A stretch of 64,000 nucleotides of DNA from Neelides folsomi. Lineage: Eukaryota; Arthropoda; Collembola; Neelipleona; Neelidae. The DNA is taken from contig JAQGBZ010000055.1 of NCBI GenBank assembly GCA_034687125.1, positions 1 through 64,000 on the forward strand, given 5' to 3'. A program made the translations under genes and the position numbers. The notes under the pieces were generated by a model that saw only the letters and a program-made list of their open reading frames with translations, was not told where the DNA came from and searched no databases. How positions within the stretch are numbered: position 1 is the stretch's first letter; every line of letters starts with the position of its first letter. Positions 1 to 12,843 of the stretch are shown piece after piece.

Positions 1-1693
1 CCTCCTCCATCACCACCTCCTCTGTGGGCGCCTCTTCTGCCACCGCCTCCTCCTCCTCCAGAATAGCCACCTCCACCACCACTTCCTTGGCCACGGTCTC
101 CACCTCCTCTTCCTATAAATTATTAAAGCAGAAAATAAATGAAAAGTGGTCAATTATTGAACTACTTATTAAAATCATAATTCTAAGATAATCATCATCC
201 AAGTGATATGAATTCGATAAATTAGGCTGGGCTTAAGCAGACGTTCCCCTAAAATCTAACACAGGTTATCAGGTTACAGTCTTCGACGATTCTAGTTTAT
301 ATTTAACTTCGTTTGAATTTCAACAATTCTTTTCAACAACTCTTTGTTCATTTTTTCATTTAACATTTTACTTAATGAATTAACCTATTATACAGAATAT
401 TTTAATACAGTTATTTAAGTTTCAATATAGTGCATACAGATACAGATATAGTTTAATTATAGAAGTTTAGAAATGAATAATTTAAATAAGAGAAAAGTTC
501 ATTTGACACATCAAGAAGATCGCATGATCGATAATGTTTACAAAATGCTTGAGTCTTTGAAAATTGGCAATAATAATGAATTCATAACATTCAAGCAAAC
601 AACACAAAAAACAAAGGTATTTCATTATTAAAGATAAAATTAAAATATTTGTTATATTTATGAATTGTTATTTTACAAAAATTTTAATTAATTTGAAATT
701 AGTTTGTCAAGCTGAGAGCGTTACTTACAGGATATCATAAGAACACTGTTATCCAAGCCAGAAAAAGGGTCATTGAGAACAATGATAATAAAGAAAACTC
801 GACAAATGAAAAAGAAAGGAGAAAAAGAGTAACAGAAATTGAGAATTTCACTTCTGATGTCATTAGACGAATTGCTTATAAGTTCAGTCACAGTAATTAG
901 ATTTAAATTCAATTATTCATTCAATTAAAGAATTAATTAAAATAATGGAATTAATACATTTGATTCAGAAATATTCCCAACATTTTATAATCTGTTATGC
1001 TATGTTACTAAACGGAATTTCAACCAAACCATTATCGAAATAATCAAAATGTTTGAACAAGGGTGTAATCTTGTTACTGCACAACACTGGAAAAATGCAA
1101 TTGAACACAGCCGAAAAGAAGTCAAATATTGGGAACTTAATAATTTACTTGATCAAATTGAACCTGTAATTATTAATTTCTCAGCGGATTCATCCAGCAG
1201 CGAAGATTCTGACTCAGATTGAACATCTACTACTTAAGTTTGAGTTTTGATGCTTAATTTCGTTTTAAATTTTTAAAGAAAATAGTCATATAATATTAGT
1301 ATTTTTTAATTAGCTTTAATAAATTATTGATTTATGAAACTATAATGAAATGTAACATCATCATCTTTTGGTAACGGTGGAAATTTTTCCGCGAATTTTA
1401 AAACTCAGATAGTTTGCTTATTGGAATGGGCTATAATTAAAATAAATTGAAAGTATAACAAAGCCTTTTATAATTAATTAAAACATATTAATATTCCATG
1501 TTAAAAATTTATAAAACAGGTAGGGGACCTGTCTTAGATTTTGGGGGGACGTCTGCTTAAGCCTAGCCGATAAATTACAATACATTTTTACGTAAAATAT
1601 TATTTATTTAATATAATACTCTTTTAAAAGATTCGACAATAAATAACAGCCTGAATATTAGTATATTATACCTCTCCAGCCTCTATCTGCCAT
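1..1693 (-). CDS. RGG/glycine-rich protein, N-terminal two exons (partial, runs off left edge)
   Basis: Exon 1 is 1672-1693: ATG at 1693, then donor GTATAA from 1671. Exon 2 runs from an AG acceptor to 112 and off the window at base 1. The exons join in phase 1 to give MADRGWRGRGGGDRG followed by Gly-rich RGG/GYSGG sequence through about residue 45. RGG-rich N-termini occur on RNA-binding proteins, including Argonaute-2, fibrillarin-like and hnRNP proteins. The visible part has no folded domain, so the family cannot be named; Argonaute is one candidate. The intron between the exons is about 1.56 kb and holds a complete DNA transposon. RFC1 lies upstream on the same strand. The start is supported by the phase-consistent join; function is not known. 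Confidence 0.6.
225..1568 (+). mobile_element. TIR DNA transposon with 9-bp target duplication, in intron 1 of the RGG gene
   Basis: The element has about 42-bp terminal inverted repeats at 225-266 and 1527-1568. Both ends read GGCT(G/A)GGCTTAAGCAGACG inward and match over nearly the whole 42 bp. It is flanked by identical 9-bp copies of GATAAATTA at 216-224 and 1569-1577, so both ends are intact. Total length is 1344 bp. It lies in antisense orientation to its host gene if the plus-strand ORF marks its coding strand. The TSD length resembles Merlin or MULE elements rather than TA-targeting Tc1/IS630 elements. The encoded protein (separate entry) is what makes classification awkward. Confidence 0.88.
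473..1222 (+). CDS. Transposon-encoded 195-aa protein, transposase-like ends without the catalytic core
   Basis: Three exons join in frame: 473-616, 703-892 and 969-1222, with GT-AG borders and phases 0 and 1. The N-terminal about 110 residues resemble the helix-turn-helix part of invertebrate DDE-superfamily proteins, with HQEDRMIDNVY, LLTGYHKNTV and a basic stretch leading to VIRRIAYKF. The C-terminus (HWKNAIEHSRKEVKYWE, IEPVIINF, then an acidic Ser/Asp tail SSSSEDSDSD) resembles the C-terminus of the same proteins. The roughly 200-residue DDE core expected between them is absent; after IFPTFYNLLCYV the sequence goes straight to the C-terminal part. The ORF is otherwise open. The family match is from memory and unchecked. 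It could be a non-autonomous relic, a repressor-type derivative, or simply not yet decayed. Confidence 0.55.
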
Positions 1694-2432
1694 TCTATAT
1701 CAGTAATTGATAAATCTGGCTCAACAGGTCGAGCGATCTAAAAAACACAATTTTGAGAAAATTGTTTAAATGAAACTTTGAAATAAATATATATCGAATT
1801 AATTAATGTAATATTACAAAAAATTAGAGAAAAACAAATGGGTGCAAAAATGATGATGCAAAAATGCAAAATTGCTTATTTTCTTTTTCTTTTTCTTTAT
1901 CAAAGGAGATCAGAGCTCGCGCAATACAACCTGCTCTCATTTAGACTCATATCATGCTCGTATCCAATTCTTCACAAGCAATCAACAAAAAACGTAATAA
2001 TACATTTTTAATAAAGATACACATACCCATTGATTGTCTATTGATATATTTACATTAAAACAAAATTTATTATCTTATTATTATTATTTATGCAGCATAT
2101 ATCCAGCCTATAAGTTATCTGTACATTTAAAATTCAATTATGAACATACAATTAATATTGATGCAGATGGATTTTCAATATGACATTTAACAGACAAAAT
2201 ATTTCATTTAAGTGAAAAAGATAGAAAATAGAAAAAAACGAAAAAGGGCAATAAAATAAGGCTGAAATTTGGTCATTCATAAGAAAATTTCAATGGTTAA
2301 TTTTAATTGTCAAAATTAATTTTATTAAAATCGTAATTGAATAAAAATTAATACACTTGAATAAGATCAAAAATAATTAAAACACTTAAAATTACAAAAA
2401 AATCATTATTATTTCAATATTTAGGACACAAT
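1694..2432. other. Intergenic region between RFC1 3' end and RGG gene 5' end
   Basis: AT-rich stretch downstream of the RFC1 stop and upstream of the RGG-gene start, both genes on the minus strand. It should contain the RFC1 3' UTR and the RGG-gene promoter. I see no ORF, repeat pair or RNA gene in it, apart from a short CTTTTT-rich tract near 1880-1900. Confidence 0.5.
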
Positions 2433-5400
2433 TCATTTCTTCCGGCTTCCTCTTCCTCCTTTGGATGAAGACGCTTTGGCCTTCTTTTCTTTCGGCTCAT
2501 CATCATCATCGTCGGCCTTTCTGCTTTTCCCCTTTGAAGCCGTTTTCTTCTTCATCTTCACCATCGCATCATTCTCAACTTTCTCATCTTCCTCTGGATT
2601 TTCTTCCTCCTGGTCGTCTTCATTCTCAAAGTCTTCAACTCCTCCACCGCCTCTTCCCCTTCCTTTTGTAATTTTAACGACCGAATAAGGAAGGACCTCT
2701 TTGTTTACAAGACGAGTAAATGCGGATTTTGTCTTCGTTTCAACTTTTTCCATTGGATCTCTCATTCCTGGCCATCCGCTCAATTCAAAGATTGAATCCA
2801 AGTCTTCACGTTGCAAGAAATATTCCTATTGCAAAAACAATAATTTATAATCAATATCGAAAATCTAATGTTCTTTTACAGAGATTTAGAATTCATGTTT
2901 TAATTTTCCAAATATCTAACCTGCATGGTTTGAGCCGCTTCATTAATTTCCCCTTTAGCCAATGGATTCGCAATTGCCCTTCTTAGATAAGGAACATAGT
3001 CAAGATTCAAAGCCTCGACACTTCCACTTGTAACAAGATGAGTGTGCCCATGAATCGTGTGAATAAGTCTTGATCGTTTGTTCGTATTGGAATTCTTTCC
3101 TAACCAAAGAGGGAACTGAATTCCAGACATGTAATTTCCAACCATGGCTTCCCCAGGAAGATATGAAGAGAAAACTGCTTGTGTGGGAAGAAGCCCCCAA
3201 TTGTTACTCGAACGAATTTTTCTTTCAACCAAATCCCCTGTGGCTAATGCTTCAGCCGCTTTTGACAAAGCCATTAAAGTTTTCAACGGGTCACATCTGG
3301 AAAAAAGTTTGGTTTTTTTATTCAATTGAGTTTAATTAATACATTGGAAAATGTATGTTTAATATAATGTTTTGTTTACTGAGCTGCAGCTGGAGTTGAT
3401 CGCAAATAATTCTCTTGCACGAAAAGAGGACCAAATGAATAATCGTAAAAGAAAAGATCCATTTTATCCTTAATGGACATTTTAGCATGATCCGCCGCAT
3501 TGAAAACTTTCTTACAGACGTCCCAAAATCCAAGTCTCGTATCTTTATCAGCAGATGCAATTCCAGGAGTGTTTACAATGTCTTTGTACATTTGAAGTTG
3601 GTGAAGAATCTGACGAATGTCTTGGTCAGTTGAAATGACCAGTTTTTGGATTGCTTCGGGGCTCAGCTTAACTTTCTCTCTATAGCAAACCGTCGTAATG
3701 AAGCCTTTGAGCTGTTCGAATCTCGGCTTAGAAAATCTGCAAATTGATAAAATTCCAATTATAATTTTACTTCATTATTTGTATAATAAAAATCATAATA
3801 ATAATAAAAGATATAATATCAGGAAAAATTTTTAGTCGTATTTCTAATTTAATTCACCTAAGATCAAAGCAGTAATTTGAGAGAGTTCGAATCTTTTGAT
3901 GATTTCGATCATTGCAAATGCAAATGAGTGGAATTCGTGAAGTTTTTATTAAATCGATCAACTCTTGAATTCCTCCTCGATCTTCATTCCCACTCATTCC
4001 GTCAACTTCGTCCATAATCAAAACGTGTTTTCCTGTAAAATAGATAAAATGAAGTACAAATAACTACATATTTTAAGAGGTCGATTGTAATTTGATGAAA
4101 TTATGGTATTTTTGGTCTTACGAAAATTTCCATCCTTTGAATTCACAGATTTCCCATTGATTGTTTTATTCTTGAGGGAATCCGCCACCATTTCATGGAG
4201 CCCTTTCTTATTCCTCGTGTCGCTAGCGTTGAGTTCATAATAATCATAGCCGAGTTCTTTGCAAACGAGATGAGCCGTCGTGGTTTTTCCAACTCCAGGA
4301 GGACCGGACAACAACGCGCATTTAAAAGTTCTTCCTTCTGGATCTCTCTGACCAGGCCAAGAAGCTTTCGCAATATCCGATGCGGATTTGTGAATGGAAA
4401 ACCAATTTCGAAGCCATTTGTGAAGTTTCCCCGCATTTGAACTTTCACCTGCTTGCCCTACAATTTTATTCATTGCTGTTGGTTTGTATTTGTCAACCCA
4501 TAATTGTTGAGGCTCGAGGTTCATTTCAACTGCTGAAGCAACTGCTGGTTTTGTTTCTTCCCGAGTCAATTTTTTAATCCTTTCTTCTTTTATGTTCTCT
4601 TTTAATTTACGAACTTTCTCTGGGACTTCAGTTTTTACTTTTACTGGTGAAGGCTCTGTAGGTTTGACCTTTGCTTTTCTTGGTGACCTGACACTGTCGA
4701 GCTGAATATTGGCTTTGGCCGGCGAAGATTTGGGGCTTTCAACCTTCCCTTTGGCAGGCGAAGATTTGGGATTTTCAACCTTCCCTTTTACAGGGGAAGA
4801 TTTCACTCTTTCAGCCTTCGTTTTTCTTGGTGAGGATTTGGGTGTAACTGTTGGCTTGACATTGGCTTCTTCCTCTTCATCGTCAAAGAGCATCATTGTC
4901 TGTTCCGTGATATTTCCATCTGGATTCGATTTCCTGATAATCTCGAAGAACTCGTCTTCGTTTATTTGAGGAATTCCGAGGTCCCTAGCCTAATAATATA
5001 TGATCAAAATAAATTAATATTCCTTTATTAAAAAGGTGTAATTATAGTTTTTAATGATAATTATTATAGCTTACCTTTTTTAACTTGGATTCCCCTGCTT
5101 CTTCTCCAATGAGTAAATAAGAACTTTTCTTACTAATTGACCCTGTCACTCTTCCACCGTATTTCTTTACGATGTCTGCGGCTTCATCCCTTTCGATTGA
5201 ATCCAAAACTCCGGAAATGACAAAGGTGAGATTTGCGAGACAATCAGGAGCTCCGACGGGAATTTCCTTTGAACCCAAATTCCTCGGTTTTCCACGAGCC
5301 ATGAACTTGAAATAATTGGCTCGTTGAGCGAGTTTTTTATCATCAGGTGTTTTATCGCTCTTATTTGAGTCATTAAAGGAATTGTCGGGTGTTTGTACAA

Positions 5401-6412
5401 TTTTCTTTTTCTTCTTTTGACTCTCATTTAATGGTTCGATCTCAATTTTCCTCTTCACAGATTTTGATTTAGCCTTTGCTTTTGGATTAAATTCTTCTTC
5501 ATCGCTCTCTTCCTTCTTTTTTTCCTTTACATTCTTTTTCTCTGGGGTTGATTTTGTCTTCGAGTTAGAATTTCCATTTAATTTCTTCTCTTCTTTTTTA
5601 TTTTCTCGATCAGTGATTGGTTTTGCTTCCTTTTCTTTTATTGGAGTTTTGTTTTTTTCTTTAGTTGGAGTTTTAGTCTTTTCTTGTATAGGAGTTTTCT
5701 CTCGCTTTTTCACGGATTTTTTCGTAACAATTTCCTCTTCGGAATCGGAATCGATAATGACAGCTTTTCTGGATTTTGAACTCTTAGGTTTCACAAACTT
5801 TACTTCATCCTCATCACTTTCGAGCAAGTCAATTTGCTCAGGTACTTTTTTAGAATCACGTTTCTTAACAGGGGATTCGGATTTCTTTTTCGAATCTTTC
5901 TTTTCTTCTTTAGTTAGACTATCCTTTGATTTGGACTTCTTTAATTTTTCTCCTTTGCCTTTTATTTTTTCCTCTTTATCTGGAACTGGAGGATCTTTTT
6001 CTTTATTCTTACGTCTGGATTTTTCCCCGGAACTTTTATCGCTTTTGGAAGGCGAATCTGAAGAATCTTTCTCCTTCCCATTTTTCTTCTTAGAGCCTTC
6101 ATTCTTTTGACTGACTTTCGAAGGAACGAAATCGTCTTCAGAATCGGCTTCTTTTTCTCTCTTGGATTTCCTTCCTCTCTGTGTGGATTTTGGACTGATT
6201 TCAACTACATTAAGTTGGGTCGATGTTCCAGGACTTCCGCCAGACTTAATGACGCTCGGTGCAAAAAACTTTCGAATATCATTTACCTTAAATCAAAAAT
6301 CATTTACTTCTACTGATTACATATTATTTATGAATTCGTAAATAAGTTGATGAAATACTTCATTTATCTAAAAGTATAGTTTATCACAAAGTGTGCAAAT
6401 ACTTACTTTCAT
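2433..6412 (-). CDS. RFC1: Replication factor C subunit 1 (clamp loader large subunit)
   Basis: Seven coding exons: 6407-6412, 5075-6286, 4122-4989, 3858-4032, 3380-3736, 2921-3296 and 2433-2825. They join in frame to 1128 aa (human RFC1 is about 1148). The protein loads PCNA onto primer-template junctions in the nucleus. Visible features in order: an N-terminal VNDIRKFFAP motif like the PCNA-interacting DIRKFF of human RFC1; a long Lys/Ser/Glu-rich disordered region to about residue 340; a BRCT domain (about 345-420, SGVLDSIERDEA, KYGGRVTG); SPxK-type repeats (about 460-500); LWVDKYKPT; Walker A GPPGVGKT near residue 635; Walker B LIMDEVDG near 705; and the RFC1-specific C-terminal domain (LFVQENYL, RSNNWGLLP). 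The start is a two-codon exon (MK) spliced to VNDIRKFF. The tail is basic and nuclear-like. Confidence 0.96.
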
Positions 6413-6899
6413 GACTAAAGCTCGAATTATTTCAGTCGACAACAATAACAATTATTAAAGGTATTTCTTAATTATCTCACATTCTCATTGTCGGTCTCTC
6501 TCTCTTCTTTCTGCGCTTCTTTCTTTTCTCTTTTCTGAGTTTTCTGCCCTCGCTATTTTGGCCATGTAAAAACTCCCCGGTTGAGAAGCCATGATTTAGT
6601 TTGCGTTTGCCTATAAAGTTTTAGGAAAAACGAACCCAATGGAGAATGATCGTGTGCAAAATTTTAAATCATTAAAACTTTTTTATTCTTCAGAATCCAA
6701 CATTAATAAACTTAATGAACTTTAAACAAATAAAGCTACTTAAAAAGTTGAAAACTGTCGTTCTTAATTGATTGCAAAATAAGTATCGGTAGTAGTTGGG
6801 AGTATATAGAAATGAAATGTGCTAGATGGATAAAGTATTTCATATAATAAGGCGAAAAACATAATTTTTAACAAAATTGAATCTACATTTTTGTACATA
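6413..6899. promoter_or_regulatory. RFC1 upstream region and UGGT 3' flank
   Basis: This 487-bp gap lies between the RFC1 ATG and the UGGT stop, both on the minus strand. It contains a pyrimidine-rich plus-strand tract at about 6490-6545 (TCTC/TTCT runs) and a locally GC-richer block at 6540-6620, a reasonable place for the RFC1 promoter and 5' UTR. No defined promoter element is recognisable. Confidence 0.4.
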
Positions 6900-9800
6900 T
6901 CACAATTCTTCATGCTTTAATTTTTCATTTTTCTTTAACCTGAGCTTCCTCTGAAACTCTCTGATTTCTTGATCGTATCCGGTCCATTCTGGAACAATTC
7001 GTTGAGCGGCTTCAAGTTTAGGTTCTTTTGTTTGAGGATTATTACACTATAAAAAATTAAACATTAATTAAAATCATTATTAAAATTATTAATAGCTAGT
7101 GAGTATAAAAGTGATGATCAAATTAAGATTATTCATTTTTGTACCAAGTCAATAGTCTTTGCTGTTTTCTTTCCTTCTTCGTGGCACCATGTTTCGCACC
7201 AGAGCCACTCTTGGGGTAAACTTTTGATTCCAACTTGGTGAATCATGTTATTAGGCAAATCCTAAATTTACATTCATTCATGATTAATTTATAATTTCAT
7301 TGTAATTATATTATAATAATTAAAACAATAAATTACTTGGTCCAAATTAGAGAGCGAGTTTGGATCCTGACTTAATGCTTGATATTGACCTCTGAGACGA
7401 TCTCCAGCGGCAATTTTTCTAAATCGAACTAAATCCACGACATATCTATATTTTGAAAAAAAAGTTGATATTAAAAAAGAGGGATTTGATGTATACCTAA
7501 TATCAAAAATGATCATATTTTGATAACATCAATAGCAGTTTAAACTTTTTAAAATTATAACTTACAGAGCTGAAATATGGTATTTCCTTTTTCCCAAATG
7601 CGATCTCCAATAACCAGTTTTCCAAAATCTAAATCCCTCCATTTCCGTCCTTGAATCACAAAAAGGTGTGTAGCCGTATGGGTTTCCTAATTAAAATACC
7701 CAGATATTAAGTAAAAATTCCCAATTTTTAAAAATTGGGAATTTTTACATCATAATTCATGGAAAAAGTTGTCATTTTTATAACATATGTTTTGCTAGTA
7801 AGATAATTATTATATGAATAGGAATTTGTCAAACCTTCTAAATCAAGTTCAAAAAGCTCTTTCATGTCAGTCCTAACAACTTGATCCGCATCAACGAAAA
7901 CAAACTTTTTGAGTGAGAGGGGGAAAAGAACATCCAAAAAGAGGATTTTATATCCCCAAATAATTCTTTGTTTTTCTCTTTGAGGATTGAGCCACCGTGG
8001 CCAGTGATATTGGACAAGTTCGTATTCAAATCCATATTCTTCGGCCAAATGAGGTAAAACATCCTTTAACGGAGGACTCAAATAGTTCTTCAGAAACCAA
8101 AATTTAACTTTCGATCTAGAATCAGAAAAAATGTTAAAACCTTAAAGCCAATATAAAAATATACTTAAAATTTAAAATAAAATACTTGAAATACAATACT
8201 ATGTATTAAAAAGTATATTAAATATACAATTATAGGTAAAAACTCACTTTGTATTCTTAAGAACACTCAACATCATAATTTTAATCAATCTTTCATATAA
8301 ATGACCAGAAGCAAGAGAAAAGATATTGAGTGTGTCGTCATCCGAGTCTTTCTTTCCTCCTCCAAAATTGAACCACCCTAAAATAAATTTAAATTATTAA
8401 TCTTCCTTTAAATACAAGAAATCAATTTAAGTCTTACCAGCTGCATCTTCTTCGGTCTCAAGTAAAGAAACGAGTTCTTTGCCCGGATTCCTCTTCACCT
8501 TCACCTTCACAACCACAGACTGAAATGAGTGAACGACCACTGGTTTGAAATTCTCATTATCCAGACTGAAAATCTCTTTCGAAGGCCCATCTCTCAAATT
8601 AAGTTTCCAAACACCGGGTTCGGCTTTGAGTTGAAAATATCCAAGATTGGCCATCACAATCGTTTCAGCGTGTTTTGAACCTACTTATGAATTTACACCA
8701 TTTAATTCTATTCCATAATAAGAAATATTTATTATTAATTAATTATTATTTACCTTTAGATTGAGGAATGAGATTAAATTGCAAGCCCCTTGGAGGAGAT
8801 CCTGTTTTGAGTTCAAGACAATGTCCCTCTACTAATAAATGCTCAAGTTCATATTCACTTTCAATAACATCGCTCTTCAAGTCTCTTAATCTGATATTGT
8901 CCAAATCACTTTCCCCTTTTACGACCTGAAAAATATAATTTTTATATTTTCTTATTGTACAAAAATATCAATTAGGTAAGCAAATTAAATTATATTAATA
9001 ACATATTATGTAAATGAATTAATTATGACTTTTTATGGTTTTTAGTAAAAAATTAATTATTCACCTCAACCATCCAATTATCAGGTGCGATTAAATTTTG
9101 TGTAAACAACGGATCAAGTGGAATGTTTTCAAAAACGACTGTTTTAGATAGGGATTCTCCCGCAATGTATCGATAATAGGATTTGAGCGGAAGCTCGGAA
9201 TGTTTTGGCGGCGGGTTGAAAACCACACTGATTTTGACCCATTGGCCAACAATATCATGAACGGCTGACAAAATGGTTGCCATTTTATTAGCAGTTCTCG
9301 ATGCAGGATCCACTACAGCTATGAGATCAATATAAAAAGGATTGCTCCCCAAATTCTTCATCCCTTCCACATTCACAGCCCCGTCAAATTCAGGCAAAGC
9401 AAATCTCTTGGCATTTCGGTTCTTAATAGTTGGATTCCCAAGAGCTCCACAAATCCTCATGATCGTGTCCGGTTGAGAATCATCTTTGTCCAAATGTTTC
9501 GCACAACTATCATAGCTGAATTTCTCCACCAAAGTCCAATCTCCTAATGAGAATTCTTCTTCAGGTTTCAATGGGCCGATGAGTCGTCCATTGACAACTA
9601 GTCCCTTTCCTCCGAGAGGGAAGGAAATAGTTTTGAGGAACTTTGCAGTTTTCTTATCAATTTCCAAATTGTGTTCCTCCACCTTTCCGTCATATTCCTT
9701 CAAAAGTTTAATGGCACTTTTTAAGTCATTGTCTGTGAAGGCGTTGAGGACCTTCGAGGCAAAAGGGCTTGAAGGACCCGTAGGAACAAAAGAAATCCGA

Positions 9801-12800
9801 GAATGAGTTGAGGACTCTTCAAGAAAATCTAAAGCATTTTGAAGGAAAAGACGACCGTCGTTGGTGCTGAGATCCGACATAACCCAAATTGACACGGAGA
9901 TTTGCGGCTTCCTTTTGCTTGAAGGAATCATGTAATTCATTATTGTGGCAAATCCACCAACGGCATTCTTTGGTTCTTTCTCGGGTTCCCAAACTTCCGT
10001 TCCAAATGACAAGTATTTTGCATTGCTTGTGTCGAGAATTTTATCATTAAGTCTGTAAAATAAAACAATATTATTTTCACAGATCTATCTTTGGATCGTT
10101 CAATCGGGTAAAGTAATATTAAATTAAAGTATAATAAAATAAAATAATACCGAGTTTGAACATGGGGTCTGTTCATGAGGTATTCAAATACATCTGTATC
10201 ATCTCGAACTTTCCCATTGTAAGCATCAATTTGAACACTCTGAGCTTCTCTTAATAATTGGCTCAAAACGGTTTCCTCAAAATCGTCGATTGAATCCCAT
10301 TTGAGAGGAACTCCATTAAGGAAAGCTCCAATGGCGGGTCGTCCGCTTTTCCTTATAAACTCACAGGAGAGCTCAGCTCCGTAGTTGAACTCTTCATCGG
10401 GATTATTGAACATTTTGCTCAATTTAGAAAAATCTCCACCAGAATAAGCCTATTAAGATTATTATTATTATTTTCACTCTAATTAATATTTACAAGTAAA
10501 TAGATCATTTTATTATGAAAATCACAAATAATATAAAAAAAGAAATTACATCAACGATTGCATTAAATGCTTTTTTAATCTTGTCATTCTGTGAAGCATA
10601 ATTTAAAACTTTTCTAATGAGCTCGCTCTTTGTTTCCTCTTCATCTATCGCATTTGACATTTCAGGGGTGGAAGCTGGGCAAAAAACAACTCCGATTCGA
10701 ACTGGAGCTTTGTGAGCCATAAAAGATTGTGCCAATTTCATCATCACTGTAAAAAAATTAATGTATTAACAAAACGATAATATTAGTGCTTTTAATATCG
10801 TAATATCTTGTGAAAATTTGATATTAAAAACTTTATTAAATCAGATATTAAAAATCCATTCAACCTCCAGTATTAGTCGTATCTTCGGGATCAAGTGTTA
10901 GGAGAAGATTAAAAACATTCCTTCTAATCGGTCGAAGCATTACACCTCCCATTCGGAAAAACAATTGCGTAAGGTCATCGGGCCAATCTTCGTACTCTTC
11001 GTCTTTCTCGAGATCATTGATCCAAAATATCGAGGAGTCTCTCAAATCTAAAGCTAAATCCGGCTCAGAATTCGATTTAGATCCGAGAGATAAAATTGAA
11101 TCGATTTCCGTCCTCGTCACTGGTCGCTCGTTATGTGTGCTTTTGAGAAGTTCCATCAAATCCAATTCAGATTTCAGAGTGTCCATAAATGAGAAAAGGT
11201 CAGTAGAATCTGGATCGATGTAATTGCCTTGTAGGAAAAATGCTCCCTCCCCTTCGTCAATATTGTAATTGGATGTGAGGATCCGTTGGTTGTATGCAAT
11301 TGATCGCTTGAATTCGGCTGGTACGCGAATTGAACTGAGAGAAGCGGCCTTTGATGGAAAATTCCCTGAAACGTCCATGAGTGATTCGAGAAAATTTTCT
11401 TGAAGAGTTGTGAAATGTGAGGCTTGTAATCCGAGTTCTTGAATTTGCCATGCTTTCAATGCTTCAAATTCCGCTTTTTGACCACGAGCTGATGCAATGT
11501 GATTTTGAAACTTATCGAGTTTTTCTGTCAAATCTGGATGAAGCTCGTGGAGTTTGTCGAAATTGAATCCTCCTATTTCTTTTGAATGATCTGTAAAAAG
11601 TTTCAAACAAAAATATTAATTACATCCTTATAATACCTAACTTTAACTATTTTTATTAAAAAAGTATGTATGTAGCTATTTAATTCCCAAATTCACTTTA
11701 AAATTACCTTCATCATGCTTATTCGAATCATCTTGAGCTACGTATTCGGTCGACTTAAATTGAAGTTCAATTCCATATCCTGCCAGAATTAAGTTTTCCT
11801 TTGATTCTTTTCGATAAGGTCGATAAATGTAACCGATTTCGTTGGATTTGATTCTAAAGGAAAAATTATATTTTACTATTAGATGTTTATCAATGTAATT
11901 TTTAATTCATGAATGGTTGGTCATTAGTAGTCACATCACAATTGATTAGAGTGTCTAAAATATAATTAAGCAAACAATATATTTTTGTATTTTGAATTAC
12001 TTGAGATATTCATGCAATTGCTTCGAAAGAGACGAAAACGGATGTCCATAAAGAATAGCAAAATGAAAACCATCAATGTTCTCGTCTGACCAATGAAATG
12101 AAGGAAATTTATGATCAGTGTCAGTAATGACAATTGAAGAATCTCTTGTTGACCACCCCGATTCTGTCATTTTCATAATCTCATCCATGTCACATGATAC
12201 TCTTCCATCAGAGAATTGAACAAAAGAGTCGCAGTTCCCAATTGCATCTTGGTCAGGAGCCAACTTTAGGATAAAATTAATTTTAGTAATTTAACATTGT
12301 ATAATACAACATAAATCATGCACCATTGGTATACAGATATTTCATGATTTAATGAAAAATGCTGGTATAATTAATGTCTTTATGAACCTTCATCAACATG
12401 AGGACTTTGGGCGAAAATGCTCTGCTTGTTAAAGCCCATTCCATCATCCTTAACTTGGCCGAAGAAACAATGTTAAAGGCGGAGATCGACGCCAAATCCG
12501 TTTCAGCTTCATCTGATAAAAAACCGACATTGTTAAAATACCTTATAAAAACAATATATAATAGTATATTAGATGGCTCTTTTAATAAACATAAATACGA
12601 TGATTAATCGTTAATTACAGGTATATTACCATCAGTCGGATTAAAAGTTCCTTGCTTATCAAACACGTTTTCCAAGAAGTTCCAAAAAAGCGAAATGTCC
12701 CCTTCTTCGGCGAAGAATTCGGCGGCTTCGGAAATTAAAGACGTCGCTGCCCATCGCGTCTTCACCACCGTCTCAATACGTTTTTCATTCGTTAACGAGG

Positions 12801-12843
12801 CCGACGTCAAGATCGAGAGGAATAAAAGTGTCGGCAGCCACAT
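6900..12843 (-). CDS. UGGT1: UDP-glucose:glycoprotein glucosyltransferase
   Basis: Sixteen exons: 12630-12843, 12388-12512, 12001-12263, 11708-11853, 10865-11590, 10550-10746, 10151-10449, 9065-10052, 8754-8925, 8438-8680, 8248-8377, 7835-8115, 7566-7686, 7337-7445, 7145-7261 and 6900-7046. They give an uninterrupted 1425-aa protein (human UGGT1 is 1555). The enzyme is the ER folding sensor: it re-glucosylates misfolded N-glycoproteins so that calnexin and calreticulin rebind them. The start [16 protein letters not shown] is a clear signal peptide. The N-terminal two thirds hold the thioredoxin-like sensor domains. The catalytic GT24 domain begins near residue 1130 ([13 protein letters not shown]). 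Its DxD metal site is in [13 protein letters not shown], near residue 1243. The protein ends CNNP...EWTGYD and finishes in HEEL, a variant of the HDEL/KDEL retrieval signal. It is divergent with NDUFS3. Confidence 0.97.

Noticed and set aside
2461-2688. Plus-strand Ser/Phe-rich ORFs over the RFC1 tail
   Set aside because: Antisense shadows of the Lys/Glu-rich RFC1 C-terminus.
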